Origin: Ciona savignyi
Lineage: Eukaryota > Chordata > Ascidiacea > Phlebobranchia > Cionidae
Length of the DNA: 64,000 bases
Assembly: GCA_000149265.1 (NCBI GenBank)
Contig: CH001964.1
Span: forward strand, 669,349-733,348
Direction of reading: 5' to 3'
The notes under the pieces are model-generated. The model worked only from the letters and a program-made list of their open reading frames with translations. It ran no database searches and was not told where the DNA came from. Below are positions 1 to 20,590 of the stretch, piece by piece. Position numbers and translations under genes: made by a program. Within the stretch, counting starts at the first letter, position 1; each line of letters opens with the position of its first letter.

Positions 1-1261
1 GCGTGTTCGGTTAATAAATGTGGTTGGTCCTTTTATACTAAGATAATGTATTTGTTCTATATTTATATAAATAAAATATGGGTATGAACCCACAACATTA
101 AAAATAACACACTGGTTAGTACTTTAACAGGCGGTAATAGAAACAAACGGGAATAAAGATTACTTTAAATGTGTGCAACCGATAAACATTAAAACAACTA
201 GCCATAAATATGATTTTTATTTAGATTAACTTTAAAGAAATGTGTCAGGTTTATATTAATAAACAAAATGTCGTAAAACTAACATAAAAACGAAACTTTT
301 CTTTATAGCTTCTAGAAACAAAATTTTCGTTTCTGGAAACACAATTTTTGTTTCTCAGCTAAAATTTTTGTTTCTGGAAACAAAATTTTCGTTTCTAGAA
401 ACAAAAATTGTGTTTCTTAAGTGAATTTTGGGTTAACACTTTCCCAAGTTTTATGAGTATATGAGTAATTTAGCTGACGCAATACCACAACAATTTCGGT
501 TGAAAAAGATTGCGTGTGCAGTTAATAAATGTAGTTGAACCTTTTATACTAAGATAATGTATTTGATCCATTTATTTAAAAAATATTAAATAGCGTTTTA
601 TTTATATGAATTTAGTTAGGACGGGCATAGATCCAATTACGCATTAAGCAGCGGTGATCTGATTAATTATTTCGAAGAACAAATTCTTGTAAACAACAAT
701 AAATCAGGGATCTTTTAAATGTGGAACTTTTAGTTGCGCGACATGCGTGTGGTGTGCACACCGAAGTTTAGAAACAAGGTTTACTTTTTGGCTTGAATTG
801 TTAAAGACCTCACGATTTATATTAAAGAAATAACAGTTTATTCTCCGTTATTATTATCGTGAGCTGACCGCGTTCGCACGAGTCATCAAAAAGATAAGCG
901 CGTCTCCTACTGGTGCACAAGGGCCAAAACTCCTTACATAAACGCTTAGGCCACGATTGCTCAATGTACTTGAAGAAAAAGGTTACCTTTTCCAACTCTC
1001 ACATACCACAACAATTTCGAGTCAAAGATATTGCGCGTGCAGTTAATAAATGTGGTTGGGCCTTGTTATACTAAGATTTTTTTTTTAATAAATACTAAAT
1101 GTATTAACCTATAATATTGTAAATAACACACTGATTAGAACTTTTCACGGGCGGTAATAGAAAGAAATGTAATTAAAGAGTGATATAAATGTGTGCAACC
1201 GATAAACATTAAAACAACTAGTCATAAAAATAATTTTAGCTTAGATTGACATTAAATTTGT

Positions 1262-4200
1262 TCTCAAAAAATAAACCTTATATCTTGTTTGGTTTTCAAA
1301 CGCGCGCCATTCACGAACCCACACTATACGTCAAATTATCAATATGTTCGGTTTGGTTTGACATGAAACGGCTTGAATATACCTAAATCGACGATTTGTT
1401 ATAGTAAGTAGATGAAAATTGATGAATGGGTAGATAACATACTTGTAAATTTGCTCCCACAAAATAAACCTTATATCTTGTTTGGTTTTCAAACGCACGC
1501 CATGAACGCACCCACACTATACGTCAAATTATCAATATGTTCGGTTTGGTTTGACATGAAACAGCTTGGATATACCTAAATCGACGATGTGTTATAGTAA
1601 GTACATGAAAATTAGTAGATGAGTGGATAACACAGTTATAAATTTGCTCCCAAAAAATAAACCTTATATCTCGTTTGGTTTTCAAACGCGCGCCATTCAC
1701 GAACCCACACTACGTCAAATTATTAATATGTTCGGTTTGGGTTGAAATGAAACAGCTTGGATATACCTAAATCGACGATTTATTGTAGTAAGTACATGAA
1801 AATTGGTAGATGGGTGGATAACACATTTATAAATTTGCTCCCAAAAAATAAACCTTATATCTTGTTTGGTTTTCAAACGCACGCCATGAACGCACTCACA
1901 CTAAACGTCATATTATCAATATGTTCGCTTTGGGTTGAAATGAACTCAGCTCTGGATGGTACCTAATATCGACGATTTGTTATAGTAGGTACATGAAAAA
2001 TATGTAGATGGGTGGATAACACATTTATAAATTTGCTCCCAAAAAATAAACCTTATATCTCGTTTAGTTTTCAAACGCGAGCCATTCACGCACCCACACT
2101 ACGTCAAATTATCAATATGATCGGTTTGGGTTGAAATGAAACAGCTTGGATATACCTAAATCGACGATTTATTGTAGTAAGTAGATGAAAATTGGTAGAT
2201 GGGTGGATAACACATTTATAAACTTGCTCCCAAAAAATAAATCTTATATCTTGTATGGTTCTCAAACGCGCGCCATTCACGCACCCACACTACGTCAAAT
2301 TATTAATGTGTTCGCGTTGGGTTGACATGAAACAGCTTGGATATACCTAAATCGACGATTTCTTATAGTTAGTAGATGCAAATTGGTAGATGGGTAGATA
2401 ACATACTCGTAAATTTGCTCACATAATATATACCTTATATCTCGTTTGGTTTTCAAACGCGCGTCATTCACGCACCCACACTAAACGTCATATTATCAAT
2501 ATGTTCGGTTTGGTTTGACATGAAACAGCTTGGATATACCTAAATCGACGATGTGTTATAGTAAGTACATGAAAATTAGTAGATGAGTGGATAACACAGT
2601 TATAAATTTGCTCCCAAAAAATAAACCTTATATCTCGTTTGGTTTTCAAACGCGCGCCATTCACGAACCCACACTACGTCAAATTATTAATATGTTCGGT
2701 TTGGGTTGAAATGAAACAGCTTGGATATACCTAAATCGACGATTTGTTATAGTAAGTACATGGAAATCGGTAGATGGGTGGATAACACATGTATAAATTT
2801 GGTCCTAAAAAATAAACCTTATATCTCGTTTGGTTTTCAAACGCGCGTCATTCACGCACCCACACTACGTCAAATTATTAATGTGTTCGCTTTGGGTGGA
2901 CATGAAACAGCTTGGATATACCTAAATCGACGATTTATTCGTAGTAAGTACATGAAAAATTTGGTACATGGGGTGGATAACACATTTATAAATTTGCTCC
3001 CATAAAATAAACCTTATATCTTGTTTGGTTTTCAAACGCGCGTCATTCACGCAGCCATACTAAACGTCATATTATCAATATGTTCGCTTTGGGTTGAAAT
3101 GAAACAGCTTGGATATACCTAAATGGACGATTTGCTATAGTAAGTACATGAAAATCGGTAGATGGGTGGATAACACATTTATAAATTTGGTCCTAAAAAA
3201 TAAACCTTATAGCTTGTTTGGTTTTTAAACGCGCGCCATGAACGCACCCACACCTCGTCAAATTATCAATATGTATCGGTTTGGGTTGACATGAAACAGC
3301 TTGGATATACCTAAATCGACGATTTCTTATAGTAAGTAGATGAAAATTGGTAGATGGGTAGATAACCTAATTGTAAATTTGCTCCCACAAAATAAACCTT
3401 ATATCTTGTTTGGTATTCAAACGCACGCCATGAACGCACCCACACTATACGTCAAATTATCAATATGTTCGGTTTGAGTTGACATGGAACAGCTTGGATA
3501 TACCTAAATCTACGATTTATTGTAGTAAGTACATGGAAATTGGTAGATGGGTGGATAACACATTTATAAATATGCTCCCAAAAAATAAACCTTATATCTC
3601 GTTTGGTTTTCAAACGCGCGCCATTCACGCTCCCACACTACGTCAAATTATCAATATGATCGGTTTGGGTTGAAATGAAACAGCTTGGATATACCTAAAT
3701 CGACGATTTATTGTAGTAAGTAGATGAAAATTGGTAGATGGGTAGATAACACATTTATAAACTTGCTCCCAAAAAATAAACCTTATATCTTGTTTGGTTT
3801 TTAAACGCGCGCCATTCACGCACCCACACTATATATGTCAAATTATTAATGTGTTCGCTTTGGGTGGACATGAAACAGCTTGGATATACCTAAATCGACG
3901 ATTTATTGTAGTAAGTACATGAAAAATTGGTAGATGGGTGGATAACACATTTATAAATTTGCTCCCATAAAATAAACCTTATATCTTGTTTGGTTTTCAA
4001 ACGCACGCCATGAACGCACCCACACTATACGTCAAATTATTAATATGTTCGGTTTGGGTTGAAATGAAACAGCTTGGATATAGCTAAATCGACGATTTGT
4101 TATAGTAAGTACATGAAAATATGTAGATGGGTGGATAACACATTTATATTATAAACTTGCTCGCAAAAAATAAACCTTGATATCTCGTTTGGTTTTCAAA

Positions 4201-5985
4201 CGCGCGCCATTCACGCACCCACACTATGTCAAATTATCAATATGATCGGTTTGGGTTGAAATGAAACAGCTTGGATATACCTAAATCGACGATTTATTGT
4301 AGTAAGTAGATGAAAATTGGTAGATGGGTGGATAACACATTTATAAACTTGCTCGCAAAAAATGAACCTTATATCTTGTTTGGTTTTCAAACGCGCGCCA
4401 TTCACGCACCCACACTACGTCAAATTATTAATGTGTTCGCGTTGGGTTGACATGAAACAGCTTGGATATAGCTAAATCGACGATTTGTTATAGTAAGTAA
4501 ATGAAAATTGGTAGATGGGTGGATAACACATGTATAAATTTGGTCCTAAAAAATAAACCTTATATCTTGTTTGGTTTTCAAACGCACGCCATTCACGCAC
4601 CCACACTATACGGTAAATTATCAAAATGTTCGGTTCGGGTTGACATGAAACAGCTTGGATATACCTAAATCTACGATTTATTGTAGTAAGTACATGGAAA
4701 TTGGTAGATGGGTGGATAACACATTCATAAATTTGCTCCCAAAAATAAACCTTATATCTTGTTTGGTTTTCAAACGCACGCCATGAACGCACCCACACTA
4801 TACGTCAAATTATCAATATGTTGGGTTTGGGTTGACATGAAACAGCTTGGATATACCTAAATCGACGATTTCTTGTAGTAAGTACATGAAAATTGGTAGA
4901 TGGGTGGATAACACATTTATAAATTTGCTCCCAAAAAATAAACCTTATATCTCGTTTGGTTTTCAAACGCGCGCCATTCACGCACCCACACTACGTCAAA
5001 TTATTAATGTGTTCGCTTTGGGTGGACATGAAACAGCTTGGATATACCTAAATCGACGATTTATTGTAGTAAGTACATGAAAATTGGTAGATGGGTGGAT
5101 AACACATTTATAAATTTGCTCCCATAAAATAAACCTTATATCTTGTTTGGTTTTCAAACGCACGCCATGAACGCACCCACACTATACGTCAAATTATTAT
5201 TACTATGTTCGGTTTGGGTTGAAATGAAACAGCTTGGATATAGCTAAATCGACGATTTGTTATAGTAAGTAAATGAAAATTGGTAGATGGGTGGATAACA
5301 CATTTATAAACTTGCTTCCAAAAAATAAACCTTATATCTCGTTTGGTTTTAAAACGCGCGCCATTCATGCACCCACACCACGTCAAATTATCAATATGAT
5401 CGGTTTGGGTTGAAACGAAACAGCTTGGATATACCTAAATCGACGATTTATTGTAGTAAGTACATGAAAATTGGTAGATGGGTGGATAACACATTAATAA
5501 ACTTGCTCCCGAAAAATAAACCTTATATCTTGTTTGGTTTTCAAACGCGCGCCATTCACGCACCCACACTATACGTCAAATTATAAATATGTTCGCTTTG
5601 GGTTGAAATGAAACAGCTTGGATATACCTAAATCGACGATTTGTCATAGTAAGTAAATGAAAATTGGTAGATGGGTAGATAACATACTTGTAAATTTGCT
5701 TCCAAAAAAATAAACCTTATATCTTGTTTGGTTTTCAAATGCGCGCCATTCACGCACACACACTACGTCAAATTATCAGTATTTTCGCTTTGGGTTAAAA
5801 TGAAACAGCCTTGATATTCCTAAATCGACGATTTGTTGTGGTAAGTACATGAAAATTGGTAGATGGGTAGATAACATACCTTTAAATTTGTTCTCCAAAA
5901 AAACCTTATATCTTGTTTGGTTTTCAAACGCGCGCCACAAACGCACCCACACAAGGTCAAATTATCAAAATGTTCGCTATATCGA
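1262..5985. repeat. Tandem satellite, ~192-bp unit, about 25 copies
   Basis: A unit containing ATATACCTAAATCGACGATT, then a GTAGATGGGTGGATAACACA segment, then AAACCTTATATCT and a CGTCAAATTAT segment recurs every 190-195 bases from about 1262 to 5985. Copies differ by scattered substitutions and small indels. Short reading frames of 60-110 codons on both strands are by-products of the repeat, are not conserved as proteins between copies, and share no start. It is the core of the inverted-repeat element. Confidence 0.9.
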
Positions 5986-7531
5986 TCCTATTTGATTCCA
6001 TAATACTACAATAACACAATAAAATAAACAATATGAAAACATTAATCCCTTGTTTAGATTAACATGCAATTCTCAATACAGGCATGAATATTAACTATTT
6101 TAGGACATTGGTTCAACTGTCATTCAATCACAATTATTAAAAAGTGGACCTGTTAGATCTAATATAATATGTTAGAAAATATGATTCTATCGGCAAAAAC
6201 GAAATTGCGCTTTCATATATAAATGTCGACAAATTTTCGCAGTATATTAATGAACTTAGGTGTGATGCTGCAATTAACATACATCATTTTTTACAACATA
6301 ATTAAATATCTTCTTTATTGCGAACCAAGTTCTCATTTTCCGTTCTGAATTAACCATCATTGAGTGAAGTCGATGATCTTGCCACTTAGTTTAACTACGT
6401 ATTGCAAAACTTGTTGTTTATTATGGATAAACACAATAATTGCAGAAAAGGTATGTTGTAGCAGAACTAACTAAATTACACACCACAAAAGCGAGTTTCG
6501 GAAAGCAAAAAATCTAAAAATCATTAACGTAATCACTTTTGGAGTAATTATCATCATCCATTTTATCTTTAGTCACGTAGTTTTCGTTTTTTGTTATTTT
6601 ACGACAGTTTGTTCATGTATATCTACCTGAAAATTTCTCTAATGTTATTCTAAATTAAAATCATTATTTATGACGAGTTTTTTTAATGTTTATAGGTTAC
6701 ACGAATTTAAATCACTCTTTTAACCCCGTTTGTTTCTATTACCGCCCGTAAAAAGTACAAATCAGTGTATTATTTTTAATATTGTGGGTTTATACATTTA
6801 TGTTTCATTTAAATGAATACAACCAATACATTATCTTAGTTTAAAAGGTCCAACTACATTTATTAACTGCACATGCAATCATTTTCACTCGAAATTGTTG
6901 ATATTGTGTCAGCTTAACGAATTATGTAATCATAGAACTTGGGAAATAATAATCCTAAACTCATTTAAGAAGCACAATTTTCGTTTCTAAGAAACGAAAA
7001 TTTTACCCGAGAAACGAAAATTTTGTTTCCAGAAACGATGACGAAAAGTTGTTCTGTTAGTTTTATGACAGTAAAATGTGATATCGCATGCTTCGTGGTT
7101 AAAGAGTTTTAAATCTTTGTAAGAGGTGAATTGATCAAAACATGGGCAAGTACAATTTGTTCTTCAAAACTTTGAGGACAAAATAAGTAACCGCTTTCTG
7201 CTATAAAACATTTAGGTTATGTGCTACTCGGTGACGCACGTAATTAATAAACATCTGACCACAAACTGAGCACCATATTTTTAATGTTGTATGGCAAACA
7301 AAAAAATCTTTCTGTTGTGGGGATTACACAAGTAATAATGTAACTCCATTATGAGTCATTATTCACACCACTATTGGCAGGTGTTTGTACTGTTAATTCG
7401 AGTTTAATTATGACATCATAATAACGCGCGACAAAGCTGATTTCTTACGCCGCCAATGTTCTGCATGACGTCACTGTGACGTTTTACCAATTTTAATTAG
7501 GCTGGTTCATGTGAATAAAAAAAATAATCAC

Positions 7532-7612
7532 CGGGTTAAGTATCGAACCCAACAAGGGCTGGTCCATAATTACGAATCAGTCGCGCTAACCATTCGGCCA
7601 GACACCGTTATT
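7532..7612 (-). repeat. tRNA-derived SINE, second family (Leu/Ser-like head)
   Basis: The reverse complement has an A box in TGGCCGAATGGTTAGCGCG and a B box in GGGTTCGATAC, about 60 bases apart. The same head recurs near 15475-15595(-), 16990-17085(+), 17800-17905(-), 22500-22560(-), 22585-22680(-), 28793-28885(-) and 30612-30740(-). Repetition and degeneracy argue for a retroposon rather than a tRNA gene. Confidence 0.6.
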
Positions 7613-7799
7613 GAGTTAAAAAAAGTTATATGGTTATTTTACTGTTTGACCTCTAGTGCCACCTAACTGCTAAAAAAATGATCTAATACATTTTTTTTCA
7701 GAAACAAAATTTTCGTTTCTGCCATTTCGCTTTGGAAAAATTTCGTTTCTCACCGTTACATAGGGTTACAGAAGCTATTGCATATGTGGATACACACTT

Positions 7800-7960
7800 C
7801 AGACGTTCCTTCAACTTAGTTGAACCCATTATTCCGCTGGGTTCATGCAAAGTCCGCTTAGTGCCTTGTCCAAGGACTAGCTAGCTACCCGTTTTATTGT
7901 GTTTTGTAAGAAGCGAACCCCTAATTATCCGTTTACGACGATCTCATTAAAGCAATTTTG
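7800..7960 (-). repeat. SINE family 1 fragment
   Basis: Minus-strand copy of the abundant tRNA-derived SINE: it keeps the GAACCCA and CCTTGTCCAAGGAC core landmarks. It sits in the intron just upstream of the first visible protease exon. Confidence 0.6.
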
Positions 7961-7997
7961 AGATGGAAAACAAAAGTAGAGTAAACCATTGGTGTAA

Positions 7998-16901
<8,904 letters not shown>

Positions 16902-16989
16902 TTTCTTCGATTATAGTTTATTTTTAAATATATTAGAGATTTATTTTATATACTATTCTGCCCTCAATATAAGATAATCGTGTACGGTC

Positions 16990-17085
16990 TTCTGGCCAAA
17001 TGGTTAACGCGACCGGTACATATACCGACTACAATACAAAAACGGTCCGAGTAACGATCTCATCATCGTTTGGAAACTCGGCTCT
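16990..17085 (+). repeat. SINE family 2 copy, plus strand
   Basis: Begins TCTGGCCAAATGGTTAACGC (A box) and ends with a degraded TTGGAAACTCGG B-box region. Directly 3' of the protease gene. Confidence 0.5.
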
Positions 17086-17229
17086 GTTAAAAAAATATGT
17101 AATACAGTAATCGTAATAATTACATTTTGATGAAGTACACTAATGTTTACGGTTAAAGTACACTAGTTTGTACGGATGAAGTACACAACACAAAAATACT
17201 CTTTGTGGTGTTTGCTTGACTGTAATGCT

Positions 17230-17420
17230 GGAAAGTGAGAAAACTAAAAGAAGGAAAAGCGGGAAGGAGGGAAACTACACACTATATAATCGCAATTAGA
17301 GTTAGTTTCAAACATGATATTGGAGTTAGGGTTAGTTCTGGGGTTAAAATTGGTGTCTAGGGTGGGGTTTAAATTAGTTTTTGTAATTTTAGTAGGCAGT
17401 TTTCTTTTTCCCCCTCCTTT
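17230..17420. mobile_element. MITE-like element with purine/pyrimidine inverted ends, copy 1
   Basis: Starts with AAACTAAAAGAAGGAAAAGC and ends with its approximate complement in CCCCCTCCTTTTCC. The interior carries telomere-like GGGTTAG runs. Other copies lie at about 19283-19470, 19785-19910, 19915-20118 and 21103-21265, with one truncated by the assembly gap at 61800-61934. The reading frames at 17244-17517 arise inside it. Confidence 0.65.
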
Positions 17421-17947
17421 TCCTATTATTCGTTTTGATCCTGATTCTGTAGATCTTAACCTAGATGACGTTTTCATAACCAGGGTGCGGGTTGTTGTAA
17501 CACTTGGCTCGTTCTAACTTTTAATCCAGCAATTAGAATGATGGTATAAGTTACAAGTTTAATCTGCAGTTTTGCATCGTTTTTATTAAAATATCCTAAA
17601 ATGACCAACACACTGCGATAGGTTCAGTGCGCAAACTGTAAAAAATTCATATCGATTTTTCAAGAAGATAATTTATAGGGAAAAACAAGAGAGCAATATA
17701 ACACTTCGTCAGAATACCACCTGACAACAGTAGTGTTGTCGTCATTACGATTTTAACTAAGTTTCCCATATAAAATATACTGGGACTTATTATTAAACAT
17801 TTTCACCGGGCTAGGTTTGAACCCATGAAAGGCTTTCCACCAATTGTTTTTGTTTAAAATTTTAATTATATTGGTCGCGTTAACCAATCGTCCAAACGAA
17901 CTAATCACGCAGAACAACGACCTTGCTATATCCATTTGTAAAAACTC

Positions 17948-18246
17948 GGCCCGGTGGTCTAGCGGTTAAGTGCGTCGCCTTTCAATCGAAAGGTTGCAGG
18001 TGCGAAACTGGTCGCTAGCTAGTCGGTTGTGTCCTTGGGCAAGGCACTTTACGGACATTGCCTGAACCCAGTGGATTAATGGGTTCTACAAAATTAAAGG
18101 AACGTGTCTATCATATACAACACACTGCAATAGCTCCGGTAACCCGACGATGGGCGCGAGGTGATCTGACGATTGCCCGTGTGATAACCCCCTAGGTTTT
18201 CCCATTCACGGGGATAAACATGAATATCCTATCCTATCCTATCCTA
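17948..18246 (+). repeat. SINE family 1, best full-length copy (~300 bp)
   Basis: The head GGCCCGGTGGTCTAGCGGTT, then TTCAATCGAAAGGTTGCAGG and GCGAAACTGG, reads like a tRNA A box and B box. The body holds GTCCTTGGGCAAGGCACTT, TGAACCCAGTGGATTAATGG and CACACTGCAATAGCTCCGG, and the tail is TATCCTATCCTATCCTA. It is used here as the reference for all family-1 copies. It could be mistaken for a tRNA gene, but no cloverleaf with a paired acceptor stem can be drawn and the family is highly repeated. Confidence 0.85.
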
Positions 18247-18249
18247 AAA

Positions 18250-19280
18250 AGGTTATGCTTAAATCGTTACATTATTTTGAATACACAGATCGCTACCGTA
18301 AGTATGCATTGTATTTAATACAAATTTGGAATAAAAACAACTTCGTCGTACAATCACCTTTACAAATCCTTTTTCCAAATGAATGTGAGTTATATTGTAT
18401 ACTATTTATTTAAATAAATCGGAAAAAATATCAAACCTTACAAAAATTTTTCGTTGAAAATAAAACCCAGTTTGATGTAGTTTAATTACTCAATTTAAAA
18501 CACAGCAGAATTGGTACATTGACGACAGATTTATAATCTGTAAAATAAAACTCCCGTTGGCAAACTTAATTAATTCGTAACACAATAGAACGGCACAGTA
18601 TATTGAATCTTTCGCATTAAATTTAAAAAACACTGTCAAACTTTATTTACCAACCATTATTAAACGTTGAAATAAAATTGTATTTTCAAATTGTTTCACC
18701 AATACCGGAAATAATTTAAACGATTACTGTGGAGTTTTATTATGACGTCATAAACAAAGGAAAGTTTAAATGCAAACACTCATACAACATTTAAACTTTT
18801 TGCTGGATAAAATGTATGAGCCATATTAAAAAAGTTTCATATATACTAGTCGCGTTTGACCACAAATGCTTTATTCATGTTGCAATTGTAATAGCTTGTT
18901 TTCATGATTTTCAATTTCCTTTGGCAATACACCGCTTAGCACTTTTCTCTTTTCCTGTTTTCGCAAACATGCATTTAATCGACTGGGTTCCACTGTACCA
19001 GTCAGAGTTTACTTTTGTTTGAGCTGCAAAACAAACAATTCAGCTTGATGTATATTTATACAGGTGTTGTTAAGATAGGAATTGGGTACAGATTATACGT
19101 TCAGAAACTGATTTAATGTCGATTAGTAATTCGTTAATATTGCTGCAAGATAATTTTATACGCGGAAGATCCTAACTTGTAAATTTATTAATTGCAAGCG
19201 TTCTTTAGCATGTTATGCGATCAGTTGTTTATTGGCCTGTGCAAAGCTTTGTAAAATTTTTAAATGCAATACCGCTGACT
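18250..19280. other. Intergenic, mostly featureless AT-rich sequence
   Basis: No supported exon. The only notable element is a 14-base palindrome TTATGACGTCATAA at 18740-18753, a CRE/ATF-type site. The reading frame at 18816-19022 shows no protein family features or splice context. Confidence 0.5.
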
Positions 19281-19282
19281 AA

Positions 19283-20118
19283 AGAGAAAACTAAAAGAAG
19301 GGAAACCGCACATAAAATGAAGATTATGACATTAGATTTGGTTTTAAATATGGGGTTGAAGTAAGGGTTAGTTCTGGGATCGAGATTTGTGTTTAGGGTA
19401 GGGTTTAAAGTAGTTTCCGTAATTTTAGTGAGCAGTTTCCTTGCTTTCCTCTTTCCCTACTTTTAGTGTTTCCCCTGGACTAATTCTCGCCCTATATGGT
19501 TACTGGTTGCCTATTATCGCGCACATAACATAAACATCACTTCAGATAGCAGATAAAGTGAGTTTAAACAGATGGAAAATTATTTTGCAGGGTATACACG
19601 AAGGATTTAAGTTTTTATAGCAGGAATGTACACCAATAATTTTTTTATGAAAAAATAAATAAACTACATATGATGATGTAATTGAGTACACACCATAATG
19701 TTTCTTTGTGTTTAATCGCGTCACAAACTAGATTAATGTTTACTTTTGTTATAAATGTATTTGCATTAGGCAACGTATGTATGATGGTTAAAACTAAAAT
19801 GAGGAAAACAGGAAAACTGCACGCTAAAATGAAGATTAGGATATTAGTGTTAGTGTTTAAGTTTGGGTTAAAATTAGTGTACATAGTTTTAGTGAGCAGT
19901 TTCCCTATGATGGAAAGCTAAATATAGGGAAACTACACACTAAAATGAAGATTATGGCATTAGATTTTGTTTTAAACATGGGGTTGAAGTTAGGATTAGT
20001 TCTAGGGTTGAGATAAGTGTTTGTAACAGAGTTAAAAATTAATTTTTATAGTTTAAGTAAGCAGTTTTTTTTTGCTTTCCTGCTTCCTTCCCTCTTTCTC
20101 TTCTTTTAGTGCTGCCCC
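19283..20118. mobile_element. Cluster of three MITE-like elements
   Basis: Three copies in a row (about 19283-19470, 19785-19910, 19915-20118) share GAAACTACACACTAAAATGAAG, an interior of GGGTTGAAGTTAGGATTAGTTCT type, and a pyrimidine-rich closing arm. The middle copy is partial. Short reading frames on both strands at 19542-19921 overlap them. Confidence 0.6.
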
Positions 20119-20334
20119 TACTTTCGGAAAGTTTCTTAAATGAAGGAAATAACCTAATTTAAACATGCTGTTTTTACTGGATTATGACATCAAATAACCC
20201 TGTGACAAAATAATGGACGAGTTTATTTTTTATTTTTTTAAATTTGAGTTTACTATGTAGAGTTGTGTATCGGCCGTTATACTAGAACGTACAGTATAAA
20301 TTGGTGTACATATGAATTTATTATAGCTTTTCTA

Positions 20335-20522
20335 ATGGAGCCTAGAGGCAAAAAAGCAGACGTTTAAGTCATTCGACAGTATATGTTAAAGTAAATTCTT
20401 TCTGATAGAGCCTAAGCGAAAAAGCAGACGTCCAAGTAAATCAACAGTATACGTTTAAAAGTAAAGTCTTTCTAAGGGCATAAGACGAAAAAGCAGAGGT
20501 TTAAAAGTAATTCGACAATCGT
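20335..20522 (+). repeat. Tandem repeat, ~68-bp unit, about 2.7 copies
   Basis: Units carry GCCTAAGCGAAAAAGCAGACG, AGTAAATCAACAGTATACG and a TTCTTTCT segment. It ends about 70 bases upstream of the first codon of the MS4A-like gene, so it overlaps that gene's likely promoter or 5' UTR. Confidence 0.7.
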
Positions 20523-20590
20523 GCGTATTGGGAAAATACGCCAAACGCGAACACTTGCCAATTCGCTTTCCCCTCTTTAATATACTTTCG

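Larger units (their letters stand above)
1..7765. mobile_element. Large inverted-repeat (foldback-like) element with a satellite core
   Basis: Arms flank a tandem array. The left inner arm (about 1000-1262) reappears as its reverse complement at about 6650-6905; the shared landmarks are GGGCGGTAATAGAAA and GCAGTTAATAAATGT. The left side holds extra direct copies of the arm (about 1-300 and 480-600). Clusters of short palindromes built from GTTTC and GAAAC lie at 300-420, 6965-7045 and 7700-7765, so the outer ends also match in inverted orientation. No transposase-like reading frame was found. The element resembles foldback elements, or repeat-cored non-autonomous elements; Helitron-type elements with central repeats are an alternative but usually lack such long inverted arms. 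The left edge may lie outside the window. Confidence 0.6.

Noticed and set aside
1757-5386. Several 60-110-codon frames with shared peptides
   Set aside because: They are translations of the 192-bp satellite, with no shared start, no splice context and frequent frame changes.
17330-17350. Telomeric repeat tract
   Set aside because: GGGTTAG words are few, degenerate and inside a dispersed MITE-like element, not a telomere array.
17948-18030. Possible tRNA gene
   Set aside because: A and B boxes are present, but there is no acceptor-stem pairing and the sequence is one of many SINE copies.
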